This document shows, piece by piece, positions 23,801 to 34,400 of a DNA stretch of 64,000 bases. The stretch spans positions 1 through 64,000 of the forward strand of contig JBQNAL010000008.1 of NCBI GenBank assembly GCA_052170475.1. Reading direction: 5' to 3'. Positions within the stretch are counted from its first letter, which is position 1. Every line of letters starts with the position of its first letter. The notes beneath the pieces are model-generated. The model searched no databases. It was not told the DNA's origin and saw only the letters and a program-made list of their open reading frames with translations. Source of the stretch: CAJPQU01 sp052170475 (GTDB lineage: Bacteria; Bacillota; Negativicutes; Selenomonadales; Selenomonadaceae). The position numbers were made by a program, and so were the translations under genes.

Positions 23801-26800
23801 CTCCCCGTGGCATCGCCTTCCACACCGTCATGTACCGCATTGAAATAGACATAGGCCTTGTTGTCGCTGGTAAATTCCCCGTAGGAACGGATCGCCCAAA
23901 TCCCGTCGCCGACGATCTTGACGGTTCCGCCGCCGATGCTGATCGTTGAAGCGACGTTGCTGATCCCTTCAATATCGGTGCCGGGATTCGGATTCTCTCC
24001 GCCTACTTCAATATCCACCAGCCCGTCGATGAGGATCTGGGAGCGCACTCCAGCTACGTTATTCAAGGTCTTTATTCCGGTAGAGCGCTTACGGTCTTCA
24101 CTTCTGCCACGCAGCGTAAGTACCTTCTTATCTAAGTTCTCTCCCCCGTTATGGATCATGATCTTGCCGCCGCCGTCAACGAAGAGCGACGTCCCGTACC
24201 CGCTGCCTTTTTCCAAGGCAGAGATATTGATGGCGCCGGCATTGTGGATTTCTACGACGCCAGGGGTGGAGCCCGCCTGCATACCCGTCGCCATAATGCC
24301 AATCACGCCATTGAGCCCTTTGCCTTCCGTACGAAGGGTGAGGTTATGACCCTTGAGATCCAGCGTCGTCACTGGACTCGTGGAGCAAGCGTCGATGACG
24401 GCACTATACATTTTCCCGTAGGGCCAGCCGGGGCCGCCCTCAAATTTATTGAGTCCGGCGATGATCTCGCTGTCCTTCATGAACGTATACACGCCATCCT
24501 TGAAGATCCCCTTGGCCGACCAATACTGATCCGTAGCCGCTTTCCCCGTGATGGGCTGATCGTAGTGGCCGGTCTCGGCAGGATCCCACTGGGGCTTGTC
24601 GTAGTGGTAAATCCCCTCGCCGCTCGTCGGATCGTAGGTGATTTCAGCGCCCTTGAGTGTCGCCTTAGAGGCCGCCAAGCCTTCGGCTATCTCCACCGAC
24701 GCCTTCAGATTGGCTGCCTCACCGCGGCTCGCCCCCTTGTACGTCAGCTTTTTCGCCAGCGCCTCCAACACCATGTTGTTGAGGTTCTGTACCCCGACCC
24801 CCGTACTCTGGAGATCAAGACCCGCCGCATCCGTCCGCAGGACGATCTCACTTCCGGCGTCCGCCCGGTCGATGACCAAGCGGCTGCCGTGGATCGTCGT
24901 CGGCGACGCCTTATCGTGCGCGTACGTTACCATCGCTTTTCCTGAAAACCGCTCAATGGTCAGCGTGTCCGCCGCATCCGTCTTTTGCATGTCGATGAGA
25001 TTGTTCGTCGTATCGCCGATATAGCGCTTGACGACCGCCGTCCCCGCGTTATTCCAGACGCTCTCCCCACCCATTTGCAACAGGCTGACGGGCGCGGACG
25101 ATTTCCCGCTCCATGTGCCGCCCTCCTTGAGGTATACGTTCAGCATGGGCGATGCGTCCGCCTTGGCGATATAATTCCCCTCCCACGAAGACCCCTTGCC
25201 CAAACCGATCGACACAGCGGCGTTCGTGGCATGATCCACGATGTCCCCCTTCAGCGTCGTCTTATAGGCTCCGGCTTCCCCGTTTTTGATATTGATCTGA
25301 ACTGCGGCGTTTGAGCCCTCCAAGCGGGCGATATGGGCGCCGTTCACCGCACTGATTGTCCCGCCGCCCACCGTCACCGTTGCGCTGTCACTCAATATGG
25401 CCTGCTTGGCTCCTTTATTCTTCTTCTGGCTCGCGTCCTCTACCTCGTCGCCGTCCGCGTCCATCTCTATGATCCCATCGACCGTGACATGCGCATTTCC
25501 CTTCGCAATAATGCCTGCCGTATCGCGAGCCGCCTTCCCAGTCGCAGAGAGTTTGAGAACGCCCGATGGATTTTCGATGTGTACCGTCCCGCCGTTCTCC
25601 GCAAAAATACCGGCCGACGCTTTTCCATCGGCGCTGTTTTCCGCCGTCACGGAAAGTTCGTGTACCCCGCCTACGGAAAGATTTGCGCCTATCCCAGATG
25701 CCGACATCCCGGCTAAAAGCCCGGCACTGCTGCCAGTCGCGGAGACCGCCATGTCGTTATTGCGGAGATCGAGCGTAGCGTCGCCCGTCACGGCGACGGC
25801 GGCTTGATCCGTCGCCGTGATGGTCGTCTTTCCCATGGTAAAGACATAGCTGCCGTCACTGCGCCGGACGTGACCGTCCACATAGGCCTGATCCGCTGGC
25901 AGCGCTCCCGTGAGCGATGCCGTAAAGGCATTCACTGACTGCGGCGTCGTCGATGTATAGAACGCCCGCCCGCTCGTTTTATCGAACATCACGTTCACCG
26001 TCTTCGAGACCGTCGAGCTGACCAGCCCTTCCAAAAGCTCCGCTTTCGCTGCAAGATTCGTATCATTTTCATCCGTTTTGAGCTTCTCGTAGTAGAGCTT
26101 GTTCGCCAAGGCATTCAGCACGGCCTCTTCATTATCGCCCGTCACCCCATCGCGGCTCGTCGCTAAGTAGAAGACACTGCCCGCCTCCGCGTCTTTGATC
26201 CGAATGTTTCCCCCGTTTAACACCGTCGGGGTATCCGCCTCGTGCGTCCAGTAAGCGCGTGTATGGCCGCTGTAATTGTTAAGCACGATGTCCGTACCAT
26301 CGGAGGGAAGGATATACCCCTTGCTGCCCTCCGTACTTCCCCCGGCCAGTTTCAGAACGTCGCTGTCTTTATCCGCCTCAAAGGGAGACTGGTGGATCCA
26401 TTGTGCGCCATTTTGCAGATATAGATTGGCTTTCGACGCAGGATTCCACCAGCCGCCGCCTACGATTTTCCCTTTCAGAAAGGACTGCGCATTGTCCAGC
26501 GCCAAATGCGTCTCGCCCTCCGCGCAAACGGAACCGTTCAGCTTAACCGTATGCCCCGTTTCCACAACGCCGCTCGCCACATTGATGGAAACTTTACCGC
26601 CCTCATTTTTGATCGCGTAAATGTCTTTGTTTAGGTTCTCATAGGTCACTTCAAGATCCCCGGTATGCTTGAAATCTCCCTCTCCGTCCGCATGTATCCC
26701 CACAAAATCCCGGGTGAGGTTTTTCCCGTGGATCGATAAGTTGCCGGTGACGGTATACTTCGCCGAAGTGTGAAACGCCGTACCGTCCCAGACGTCCGGC

Positions 26801-27243
26801 TTGCCGTCACGCGCCCCGTCAAGGTTGATCTTGAGTTCTTTGACCTTGATGGTTCCCTCTCCCGAGTGACCGTAAATGCCGTACATGTAGGAAGGATTCG
26901 ACGGATCCTCCATCGCGTCCTTAATGCCCGAGTTGATCGTGATCGTACTCGTCAGCGCTTCTATCGTGACCCCCTTTTGAAATTTCGGGGCGCGAACGTG
27001 ATACGCGCCATACGTTCCCGGCTTATCGACGGTAATCGTCGTATCCTTCGTGAAGGTGTAGACGTTTTTCCCCGCTTCGGCCACGCCGCCGTCGACGTAT
27101 TCCCCGGAGGCCTCCGAGGTCATCTGCTCGGAAAACTCCGTTTTCGTCTGCTCCGCCGCCGCCGTGCCGCCCCAGATAGCCGCCTGCACGAGGGCCAGCG
27201 CGATGGCCGCCCCTAATCTTCTCCCGCTTTTTCCTCTCTTCAT
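20851..27243 (-). CDS. Autotransporter, 2130 residues
   Basis: Predicted surface protein. A signal peptide (about residues 1-30, cleavage after T-A-A-A) leads to a long beta-helical passenger rich in T-I, G-G and N-G-A turns, then a C-terminal autotransporter beta-barrel of about 270 residues (coded by roughly 20851-21660) ending in the outer-membrane-type W-A-F. The passenger contains three clear and one degenerate copy of a module shared with the giant autotransporter at 28483-41625. The ATG at 27243 has GGGAG 8 nt upstream; the open frame to 27366 is not needed. Last gene of the locus that starts at the cobalamin riboswitch. The target or ligand is unknown. Confidence 0.9.
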   Translation of the reverse strand: MKRGKSGRRLGAAIALALVQAAIWGGTAAAEQTKTEFSEQMTSEASGEYVDGGVAEAGKNVYTFTKDTTITVDKPGTYGAYHVRAPKFQKGVTIEALTSTITINSGIKDAMEDPSNPSYMYGIYGHSGEGTIKVKELKINLDGARDGKPDVWDGTAFHTSAKYTVTGNLSIHGKNLTRDFVGIHADGEGDFKHTGDLEVTYENLNKDIYAIKNEGGKVSINVASGVVETGHTVKLNGSVCAEGETHLALDNAQSFLKGKIVGGGWWNPASKANLYLQNGAQWIHQSPFEADKDSDVLKLAGGSTEGSKGYILPSDGTDIVLNNYSGHTRAYWTHEADTPTVLNGGNIRIKDAEAGSVFYLATSRDGVTGDNEEAVLNALANKLYYEKLKTDENDTNLAAKAELLEGLVSSTVSKTVNVMFDKTSGRAFYTSTTPQSVNAFTASLTGALPADQAYVDGHVRRSDGSYVFTMGKTTITATDQAAVAVTGDATLDLRNNDMAVSATGSSAGLLAGMSASGIGANLSVGGVHELSVTAENSADGKASAGIFAENGGTVHIENPSGVLKLSATGKAARDTAGIIAKGNAHVTVDGIIEMDADGDEVEDASQKKNKGAKQAILSDSATVTVGGGTISAVNGAHIARLEGSNAAVQINIKNGEAGAYKTTLKGDIVDHATNAAVSIGLGKGSSWEGNYIAKADASPMLNVYLKEGGTWSGKSSAPVSLLQMGGESVWNNAGTAVVKRYIGDTTNNLIDMQKTDAADTLTIERFSGKAMVTYAHDKASPTTIHGSRLVIDRADAGSEIVLRTDAAGLDLQSTGVGVQNLNNMVLEALAKKLTYKGASRGEAANLKASVEIAEGLAASKATLKGAEITYDPTSGEGIYHYDKPQWDPAETGHYDQPITGKAATDQYWSAKGIFKDGVYTFMKDSEIIAGLNKFEGGPGWPYGKMYSAVIDACSTSPVTTLDLKGHNLTLRTEGKGLNGVIGIMATGMQAGSTPGVVEIHNAGAINISALEKGSGYGTSLFVDGGGKIMIHNGGENLDKKVLTLRGRSEDRKRSTGIKTLNNVAGVRSQILIDGLVDIEVGGENPNPGTDIEGISNVASTISIGGGTVKIVGDGIWAIRSYGEFTSDNKAYVYFNAVHDGVEGDATGSGKNRAIIEGGIGVSGGMKLNGSINIGFGTPDSYFKGDVLNERDSYKPNEGKVNLWFTKGSQWTGNNKSAGGSTNVYMDGATWTGFSEQTEKYLLELKNGSLWKNTGTSGVGTLKAEGEKNVLDMTADTVGDVTIENYSGKLTAYYAHDPLTPTTIKGGNITIKKAQAGSVITLRTERTGIGLSITPKINAVFEALAKKLTYEDWQTNGANLTGRVEIGEDLLLSSQTIQTGTINFAASGTGQGSLEAGSTTPGGAIDKVVTTQITGHNVIHENTLFSITAKDPARDAVVAAVGNHAATDVVATGKNIAIEAKSEDGSDKACALYAEGNNGSVEMTAKNIDVEVSGAAGSAALIAKDGGRVTLTAEETARLKGAVENRGTGGVKLDAKRGEVQGNLVNTGGGAMELSAKDLRIVGQVKNKNGSTMRVEGKTDGKITLGTQEARTTIENDASSRIVVGGRNRTTVVWGDTINRNPDSSATTIILDGAASSYHGAIDPSDLELLNGASWDVGTSMNSEIGTLTASKGVIRQPKGNAKTLTIDKLSGTVTVNYASDYLAADKTLAIDAAAGKVTLKGVDAAKENAITIRTDNTNIPKAGLSNTAAWESALTALANKLVYGAAGDIHAGQVAHLKAVAMINEGLVAPWAKADIVLAADGNNTIAQMKTGVETSGGGSIEMGEYETGIMKGARAAMTSAAMVWRAETNDLDRRMGDLRFDAKNLGAWAHIYGGRASSDKGGANFRTNYRTVQAGYDWQAGKNWKMGAAFSYMTGSSGYGHGGDGDHRESNLAFYGVYQIGDGSHFDFIAKVGQLSNDYTIFNDDGKKIDGDYRTTGFSLSAEYGKKFRQKSGFYFEPQVELTYGYLQGKDYDAKSNYSDHRSLHVSQSSFNSLIGRAGIAFGYETETSTVFAKFMANREFSGGFSTSYTAEGIAKNTREEYGGNWLTMQIGGTVKVGDNCRVYGSFEKSVSGAIKTDWRADIGVRWAF
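21880..26215 (-). repeat. Passenger repeat modules of the second autotransporter
   Basis: Copies near 26020-26215, 24670-24890, 23130-23335 and, degenerate, 21880-22110. Each reads roughly A-x-A-G-S-x-I-x-L-R-T, then L-x-A-L-A-x-K-L-x-Y, then x-x-V-E-I-x-E-G-L, ending in an F-D-x-x-T-G-x-G-x-Y strand. After a linker a new unit starts with Y-x-F-x-K-D-T-x-I. Confidence 0.75.
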
Positions 27244-27322
27244 GTTACGTTCTCCCTTCCTTGTCCACCGTTCCCTGAAAATCCCATCCCGTTTATTCCG
27301 TTTTGGTATATGCCCATCAACA

Positions 27323-27355
27323 GACAGCCACCGGGACACGCCCCGGTAATCTGTC
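27323..27355 (-). other. Two-part hairpin between ompH and the second autotransporter gene
   Basis: On the minus strand GACAG and CTGTC arms enclose ACCGGG and CCCGGT arms with a small internal loop. No U-tract follows, so it is not a terminator. It may be an mRNA processing or stabilising element within a long transcript. Confidence 0.4.
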
Positions 27356-27370
27356 ACAAGGCGCAAAAAC

Positions 27371-27799
27371 CTATGCTTTCACGGCCGCGATGACGTCCTT
27401 CGTCAAATCTTTTCCACCGTAAAGAATGACGTCTGCTTTAACGATCTGCGGGATCCCCTTTTCCTGCGCCACCTGTTTGATCGCCCGGCTGATGCGCCGC
27501 TCTATGGGATCCATCAGTTCCTGCTGACGCTTGGCTAACTTTTCATTGAGTTCCTGCTCTAACTTTGCTTTCTCCGCATCGTCTAACTCTTTGGATTCTT
27601 CGTCAAATTGCTGCTGCAAACTGTTCTGAAGCTGCCTCAGTTCTATGGCCGCCTCATTCGTCCCCGGGCAGGCCTCAAAGACCGCATCCATATTCACATA
27701 GCCCACCATGCCCTCCGCCGCGATAGCCGCGCGGGGTGCACCGGCAAAAGCAAAGAGGGAAACTGCGGCCACAACGGCCATCATCCAGATCCGTTTCAT
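27371..27799 (-). CDS. ompH: Skp/OmpH-family periplasmic chaperone
   Basis: A 142-residue secreted protein with a signal peptide (cleavage after A-I-A-A) and a long charged coiled coil (about residues 55-115, e.g. E-E-S-K-E-L-D-D-A-E-K-A-K-L) between short conserved ends, including V-G-Y-V-N-M-D-A-V-F-E near the start. This is the OmpH/Skp layout: trimeric chaperones that hold unfolded outer-membrane proteins in the periplasm. Its position between two autotransporter genes suggests a dedicated role in their export. ATG 27799 is used; a GTG at 27805 in frame is a possible alternative. Confidence 0.8.
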   Translation of the reverse strand: MKRIWMMAVVAAVSLFAFAGAPRAAIAAEGMVGYVNMDAVFEACPGTNEAAIELRQLQNSLQQQFDEESKELDDAEKAKLEQELNEKLAKRQQELMDPIERRISRAIKQVAQEKGIPQIVKADVILYGGKDLTKDVIAAVKA

Positions 27800-27806
27800 C
27801 GTCACA

Positions 27807-28346
27807 TCATCCTTTCTCTTCTTCCGTATCGTTTTCGCTCCACACCTTGGCCATCAGCTTCGTAAAGGTGGCCTCCAAGTGCTGCAATAAGACGTTCAGC
27901 ATGAGCTGGATCATCTTGCTGTCAAAGCTTTCGTCCACGAATGGCAGGCAGACGTCCAAGTAGATGATGCCGTCGGGGCGAAGGTAATACTTGAAAATCT
28001 TATAGGCGGCGTTCAGTTCATTGAGGTACGGTTCCAGCGCCCGCTGCTTTTCTTCGGAAAGCCCCATGACAAGCTGGGTGCGAATGATGGTGAAGACGCT
28101 GGTATCAATGAGAACCGCCATGGGAAGGATCTGCCCCTTCGTCTCGATCCGCGAGCGGAAGATCACCGTTTGAAATTCGTCGTCCAAGGACTCCGTACTG
28201 AACACGTTAATGTCATTGTCCGCCAAAAATTCCTGAAATTTCAGCGCTTTCGCGTTTTCGGACAGCTTCGCCTTTCCTCCTTCTCCTCCTTCGGCACCCG
28301 CCGCCGTGTTCTTTTCTTCTGTCGTCGCTTCGTTTTTCTTTGCCAT
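27807..28346 (-). CDS. YbjN-like protein between the autotransporter and Skp genes
   Basis: A 179-residue cytoplasmic protein with no signal peptide. The first 35 residues are charged and alanine/glycine-rich and probably disordered. The rest (from F-Q-E-F-L-A-D-N-D-I) alternates strands and helices in a pattern like the YbjN / secretion-chaperone fold, including I-Y-L-D-V-C-L-P-F and a C-terminal helix. The assignment is by pattern only. Its conserved place in the locus would fit a chaperone or regulator for autotransporter secretion. The gene is 7 nt from ompH. Confidence 0.5.
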   Translation of the reverse strand: MAKKNEATTEEKNTAAGAEGGEGGKAKLSENAKALKFQEFLADNDINVFSTESLDDEFQTVIFRSRIETKGQILPMAVLIDTSVFTIIRTQLVMGLSEEKQRALEPYLNELNAAYKIFKYYLRPDGIIYLDVCLPFVDESFDSKMIQLMLNVLLQHLEATFTKLMAKVWSENDTEEEKG

Positions 28347-28482
28347 TGGTTTGCTCCTTTACCTGAGATTTATATCGGCCAAGCGAAAAGAGAACCTCGC
28401 CCACTTGAGCCGGCCCCGCTTCTCCCGGCCACAGTCTTCGGCGGCACGCACTGGCCGCCAAAAACTGCTGAATCCTGTTTCC

Positions 28483-31400
28483 TTAGAAACTCCATCGAAG
28501 CCCAGCATCGACGCGCCAATCGGTCTTGATGTCGCCGCTGAAGGTCTTCTCAAAATCGCCATAGAGGCTGAGCCCCTCATTCAGTTTCACCGTGCCGCCA
28601 AGCTGTAAGGCCAGCCAGGTGTCCTTGCCCTCCTGGCGCGTATACTTCGTCGGATTTCCTGCGACTTCCCACGCCGTATCGATGTTGCCGGCAAATTCGT
28701 GATAGAGGGAGGCTTTGACAAACCACGTGGCTTTCTCCGTCTCCTGCCCGAGCGCGATACCGAGGCGCCCGATAGCGCTGCTTAGTCCGCTCTGCCGGAC
28801 GTGCAGCGTACCGTAGCCGTTGGATGCCATGTCGTAATCAGCGCCGTTTAAGCGGCCGAAGGTAAGTTCCACCTGCGGTTCAAAGTAGAAGCTGCCGTCC
28901 GTTTTGAAGCGCCGTCCATATTCAGCAGAAATGGATTCGCCCCAAGTGCTATACTCCCCGGTGGCTCTGACATTCCCCCATGCGTTGGCCGCGTTAAATT
29001 CGTTGGCCACACGCCCCACCTTGGCAATGAGATCGACGTACTGCCCGCGCTCTCCCGTCCAAGTGCCGTACACCGCGAAGTTGCCGGACTTGTTGTCGCC
29101 GCTCCCCGTGGCGTAGCTGGAACTTCCCTTCATGTAGCTTCCGGCAATGCCGACCCGCCAATCCTTCCCGACCTTCCAGTCATAACCGGCCTGGATGGTG
29201 GTGTAGTTCATGCGGAAGGACGCTTTGTCCTTGTCGCTCGACGTCCGTCCCTTGTAGAACCGCACCCAGCCGCCAAGGTCGCCCGGCGAGAGGCGCAGAT
29301 CCCCCATGCGCTTCATGACGTCGTTCATTTCATTGCGCCAGACCATGGCCGAGGAAGTCATAGCGCCCTTGGTGCTCTGCATGACCATGGTTTCGTAGTC
29401 GCCGTAGCCGATCTGCTGTTCCGCCAATGCCGCCGCGTTGCCCGCCGAATCGAAGAGAACGTTGCCAAAGGCGGTGGCGGAAGAACCCGTGAGCGATTCC
29501 ATGGTGGCCAAGTTGACAGCAAGATGGTTGATGCGATAGCCCTGCTTTTGGTTTCCGTCGGCATCTTTGTAGGTATTCCCCTGCGTAATAGCGCCGGGGG
29601 CAACGTCCGCCTGAATGGACTGGCGGTAGAGGGAAAGGAGGGCGTTCTCGTTGCGCTTCTTCTTCGCTTGCTGCTCCTCCGCCGTGCCGGTGCGGCTATC
29701 TTCTAAGGTCATACCCACCGCCGAGAGGGTGAGGCGGTTTTCCTTGGCCGCATCCACCGCGCGGAAGCGGAATTTCCCGTGGTTCGCCGTGACCGTTCCG
29801 TCGGCGTTCATTGTGACGTTCTTGAGTACGTTCAGATCCCCGGAGAATTTATCGGTTTGCACCGTCGCGTTGGAGCCTAAGAAGAGGCGACCGCCCGTCT
29901 GTGAGATAAGATTCTTGACGGCGACGTCCGCGGTTCCGCTGTTCCTTAGCAGCGTGTTCCCTAAGTTCATATTTTCGATGGTCAATCCGCTCGTCGCCGC
30001 GTTCAAGGTCGTTTCCTTTGATACCGACATGTTCTTGAGAGCGGCCACGCCGATGCCGGTCTTTTCCAGCGTTCCGCCGCCCGTCATCAGCATGGTATCC
30101 ACCGTGATGGCACCGTCCGCCGCTAACTTCACGCTGCCCGTCGCCGTGACCGTCGCCGCCGTGACGCGCCCACCGGTCTCTGCCGTCACCGCCGTGTCAT
30201 GCCCGACGTTCAAGGCCTTGATCGTCAAGTTCTTCCCAGCGTCCACCTTCACGTCAGCGCTCTCTCCGGCGTTCAGCGTCGTGACCTTGGAGTCTTCCGT
30301 GAACCTCGCCCCGGCAGCTTTACCTAAACGAATTTCGGTAATCGCTTCTGGTGCGTCGGAGCCGCGCACCGCGCCCCGAAAGACGGTGCGCTCCCCGGAA
30401 AGATCGATGAGGACATGTCCCTTCTGGTTGTCAACATCACCGAGGAAGGAGGATTCTGCGCCCACCATCCGCAGGGTGAGGTCGCCGCCGTTTTGCACGA
30501 GTTGGCCAGTAAATGTACTCTTGGCTGTGCTGCCGCCGTCGAGGCTCACTTTGCCGTCGCTGTTTTGGATGTTCCCCATGAGAGTGAGACCGCCCGTCGC
30601 CATGAGATTCACCGCAGCGCCGCTCCGCGCCGTGAGGCTACCCATCGCCCCCTGGAGGGTGATGGCTTTGTCGCCGGTGATGTCGATCTTATGACCGGCG
30701 GCGGCTTCGATCGCCCAATCGGCTCCGTTCACCGTAAGATTCGCGTTTTGTGCCTTGACCGTGATGTCCTGATGGGAGGCGGCGTTGGTGATGGCGCTGC
30801 CCGCCGCCGGATGAATCACCGTGTCCTGCGTAAAGCCGTACTTCCCACTATGAATGACGCCGCCCTTGGCGTATTCTAAATCTGCGCCGGTCTTCTCCGC
30901 TTCGTCCCAATCGCCGGTGATCGGCGTGGTAAAGTCAGCCTTCTGCTGCGTATCCGGAACGACCCAATCCGGTGTATAGACGTAAGCGCCCTGCTTGTCC
31001 TCTGTGTTGAATGGATGGCCTTGGAAGTCCGTGCCGTCCGCCGGATTCGTCTGGGTAAACGTCGTGATTTCTTTCGAGATCCGCGCCGAAGAACCGATGA
31101 GCCCTTCGCCAATCTCCACATACGCCTTGAGATGCCCCGGATGTGCCGCATGATCTTCATAGTAGAGCTTATTGGCCAGCGCATTCAGCGTGGCGCTGAT
31201 GAGATTGCGCTCGGCGACGGCGGTGGAAGTAAAGTCGAAGCCCGCACTGTCGGTGCGAAGATGGATTTCGCTCCCGGCGCTCGCCGACGCGATGGTGATC
31301 TTGCCGCCCTGTATGGTTGGCACCTTGGCCGGCTGACCGTCCCGATCTACCCCAGCCGCGATGGTGTGCCCGTACCAAACGATGGTATTGCCGCTGTAAT

Positions 31401-34400
31401 TCTTGAGTGTGAGATCGTCACCGTGGGTCTGGTCGATGACCCCGGCATTCACCAAGGAATTTCCCCCGGTGAAATGTTCGACGACCGGCGCGGCCTTCAC
31501 AGGATCGCCGAGGTAGAGTCGCTGGTTCGTCCACTTCGCACCGTTGGCGAGATTGAGCGTCATCGTTCCCGCCGCCATCGCCGAAGATTTATCCATGGTT
31601 CCTGTCCACGCAGAGTCACCGTTCGTCAGGCTGAGGTATGCGTGTCCCGCGCCTAAGAGGACGTCGCCTTTCACCTTCGTCGTCCCCGTCCCCGCCGTTC
31701 CGTCAGCCGCCGTGTTGATGCAGATTTTCCCTGGAGTTTGCGCATGGGCAACGAGATATGTTGTCGTATCGGTTGCGTTCGCCGCCGCTTCCAGCGTAAT
31801 ATCGCCACCGTTGACGACCAAGTCCTTCGTGCCACGATTGTGAAGGATCGTGCCGTAAATCTCGGTCGCGCGCACGCCGCCGGAAGCGATAAACTCCCCA
31901 CGGCCAGCCTGTCGGATCGCCACGGTGTTATTGCCGTTATTTTCCCCTTTGTTCCCGGTATAAATGTCATGGAGCGTCAGGAATTTCGTGAACTTTACTT
32001 CATAGGACGCCGCATTGGTCGAGGCAGCGTTGACGGCGGTCAGCGCCCCGCTGTCATTGTGGGCGGTGATCTCGGTCGCCGCGTCTACAACGAGACCGTT
32101 TTTACTCGCGTCAAGCCCAAAGAGCGCCCCCGAAGCGGTTGCATGGACAGCGAACTTCCCCCGCCCGGCCGTATCCTTAATCGTGAGGGGACGGTTCTTG
32201 GTGTCCACCGATTTCGATGCCGTCCCGTTGACCGTCAGGGTGTGTCCGCTTAGGTCAACCGTGATCGGCCCGGCGGGCGCCGTGTTCGCTGCCGCTATGA
32301 GCGGACTTTCGCCGGAGAGCATTTCGTCCTGCCGCAGGGTCACATTTTTCTTCAGGGCGCCAAAGTCGATATATTCATAGCTGCCCTTGCCCGTAGCGGC
32401 GTCGAAGGTGATGCTGCCGCTTCTGGCGACGCTCGACGAGGTGATCCCTTCGGCGATCTCCACCGTGCCAGTGAGGTGATCGGACACTTCGGTGCCGTTT
32501 TTCTCCATGTAGTAGAGCTTATTGGCCAGTGCGTCGAGGGTCTGGCTGACAAGGTTCTTTTCCGCCGTGGTGGCGTTGGGATCGACGTTCAGCCCCGCCT
32601 GATTCGTCCGCAGCGTGATATGGCTCCCCGCCGCGGCCTTCGTGATGATGAGATCGCCGCCCTGCATCGTCTTCGGCGTACCCGCCGCATGAGGGAAGTA
32701 GATGGTGCTGTTGCCGCTGTATTCGGCGATGGTCGTATCGCCGCTTGGCGTCATATCCACGACGCTGCCCAAGGCGCCCGTGAACTTTTTCAGCTTGCTT
32801 TCGCCCTTATTTTCCCAAAGAGCCGATGCCCCAAGTGTGAGGTCGGCGTCGCCACTGCCAGCGACAGCTCCACGGTAAACGCTCCCCGCACCGGTGAGAC
32901 TGAGGGTGAGAATGCCGGTGTTGTCGATGTTGCCGATGAGGCTGCTCACTGCGCCTTGATCTGCCAAGGTGAGCGTCCCCGCGTTTTCAATCGCGCCGGT
33001 GATGTCGAAGCCACCCTTGAGCGAGGTCGTAGATCCCGCCGCCGTGGTGACGACATGCGTCCCGCTTGTCGTCATGACAGTCTTGCCGCCACCTAAGTGG
33101 ATGTCGCTCCCCGCCCCGGCTTCGATGGCCGCGCCGGTGGCGGTAATGGTGAGGGTCTTACCATCCAAAATAGAAGCGTCGATCTTGTGCGCCGCACTGC
33201 CCTTGATGCCATTGGCCGCCGTGATGGTTGTGTCTTTGGAGAAGGTGTAGGAGGCATCCTCCAATACGCCGCCGGTCACATAATCCGTATCCGTCGCCTC
33301 ATCGCCCGTCACGGGTGCCGTAAAGGCGGTGACGGTCTGATTGAAGGTGAGGGGCGTATAGTCGTAGCGCCCCTGCCCGGTGGTGCCGTCAAAGGTGACA
33401 TCCTCAAGGCGCAGACTGCTGCTCGAGGTGGTGAGCCCGTCGGCGATCATGACTTTGCCGGTGAGATGCGTCTCCCCGGATTTACGGGCGGTGTACCAGA
33501 GTTTATTCGCCAAGGCGTTCAGCGTCGCGCTGACGAGATTCTTCTTCTTTCGTCCCGGCGCGGCAGGATCAAGGTCGGTCTTATCGGTGACGAGGGTGAT
33601 GACGCTCCCTGACGCCGCACTGCCGATGATGGTATCGCCGCCCGTGATCGTCGGCGTCTGCCCGCTGATGGTGTGCTGATAGAATACCTTGAGCTGCCCG
33701 TCGTAGTGGTCGATGGTGAGGGGCTTATCATCCTTTTGGAAGATGGCACCTTCACTGCCTACCGCCCCGCCGGTGAGCTTCGTGACGTGGCTTCCGTGCC
33801 AAGTCGTCGGCGCGGCAGAAAGCGGTTCGTTCGTCCACAAGGCTCCATTTTGCAGCCAGAGGTTGAAGTTTCCTGCCTTGAGGGTAGAGGAGCCGCCCGT
33901 TCCCAGCGATGTCGTCTTTTCCTCGTAGAGCGCCGCGCCGTGCCAGGTAGAGTCGTTCGTCGTCAGGGCGACGTTCAGCGTGCCGTCGTGCGCGTAGGGT
34001 GTCAAGGTGCCGCCGCCATATTCTTGGGCGCGCTGCCCTGACTCGCTGACGACGTACATGTCGCCTTTGAGGACGGTCTTTCGCGCGCCGGGGGCAGTCC
34101 CCGCCATATTGATATGGACGTTTCCGGTCTGCTGATTGACGAGGCGGTACTGCTTTTCCTTGCCCGGATCCGCCGCCGCCGAGAGAATCCCGCCGCCTAC
34201 ACGGATCGTACCGCCCTGCTTGTAGCCGGTGGTACCGTTGACCTTGATGACGCTGCCCTTGATGTCCTGGATGTCCGCGTCGCCGGTGACAGTGATGGAG
34301 GACTCACCGCTGAGCGTATTCAGCGCGGAGAGGTTGCGCCCGTCTCCGGCCTCACCCGTTTCGTTCCCTTGGATTTTACGAATGGTAAGGCTTCCGTTGA

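Noticed and set aside
28347..28482. Possible terminator between the giant autotransporter and the YbjN-like gene
   Set aside because: A GGCGGC / GCCGCC hairpin can be drawn, but no U-tract follows on the minus strand, so readthrough is expected.
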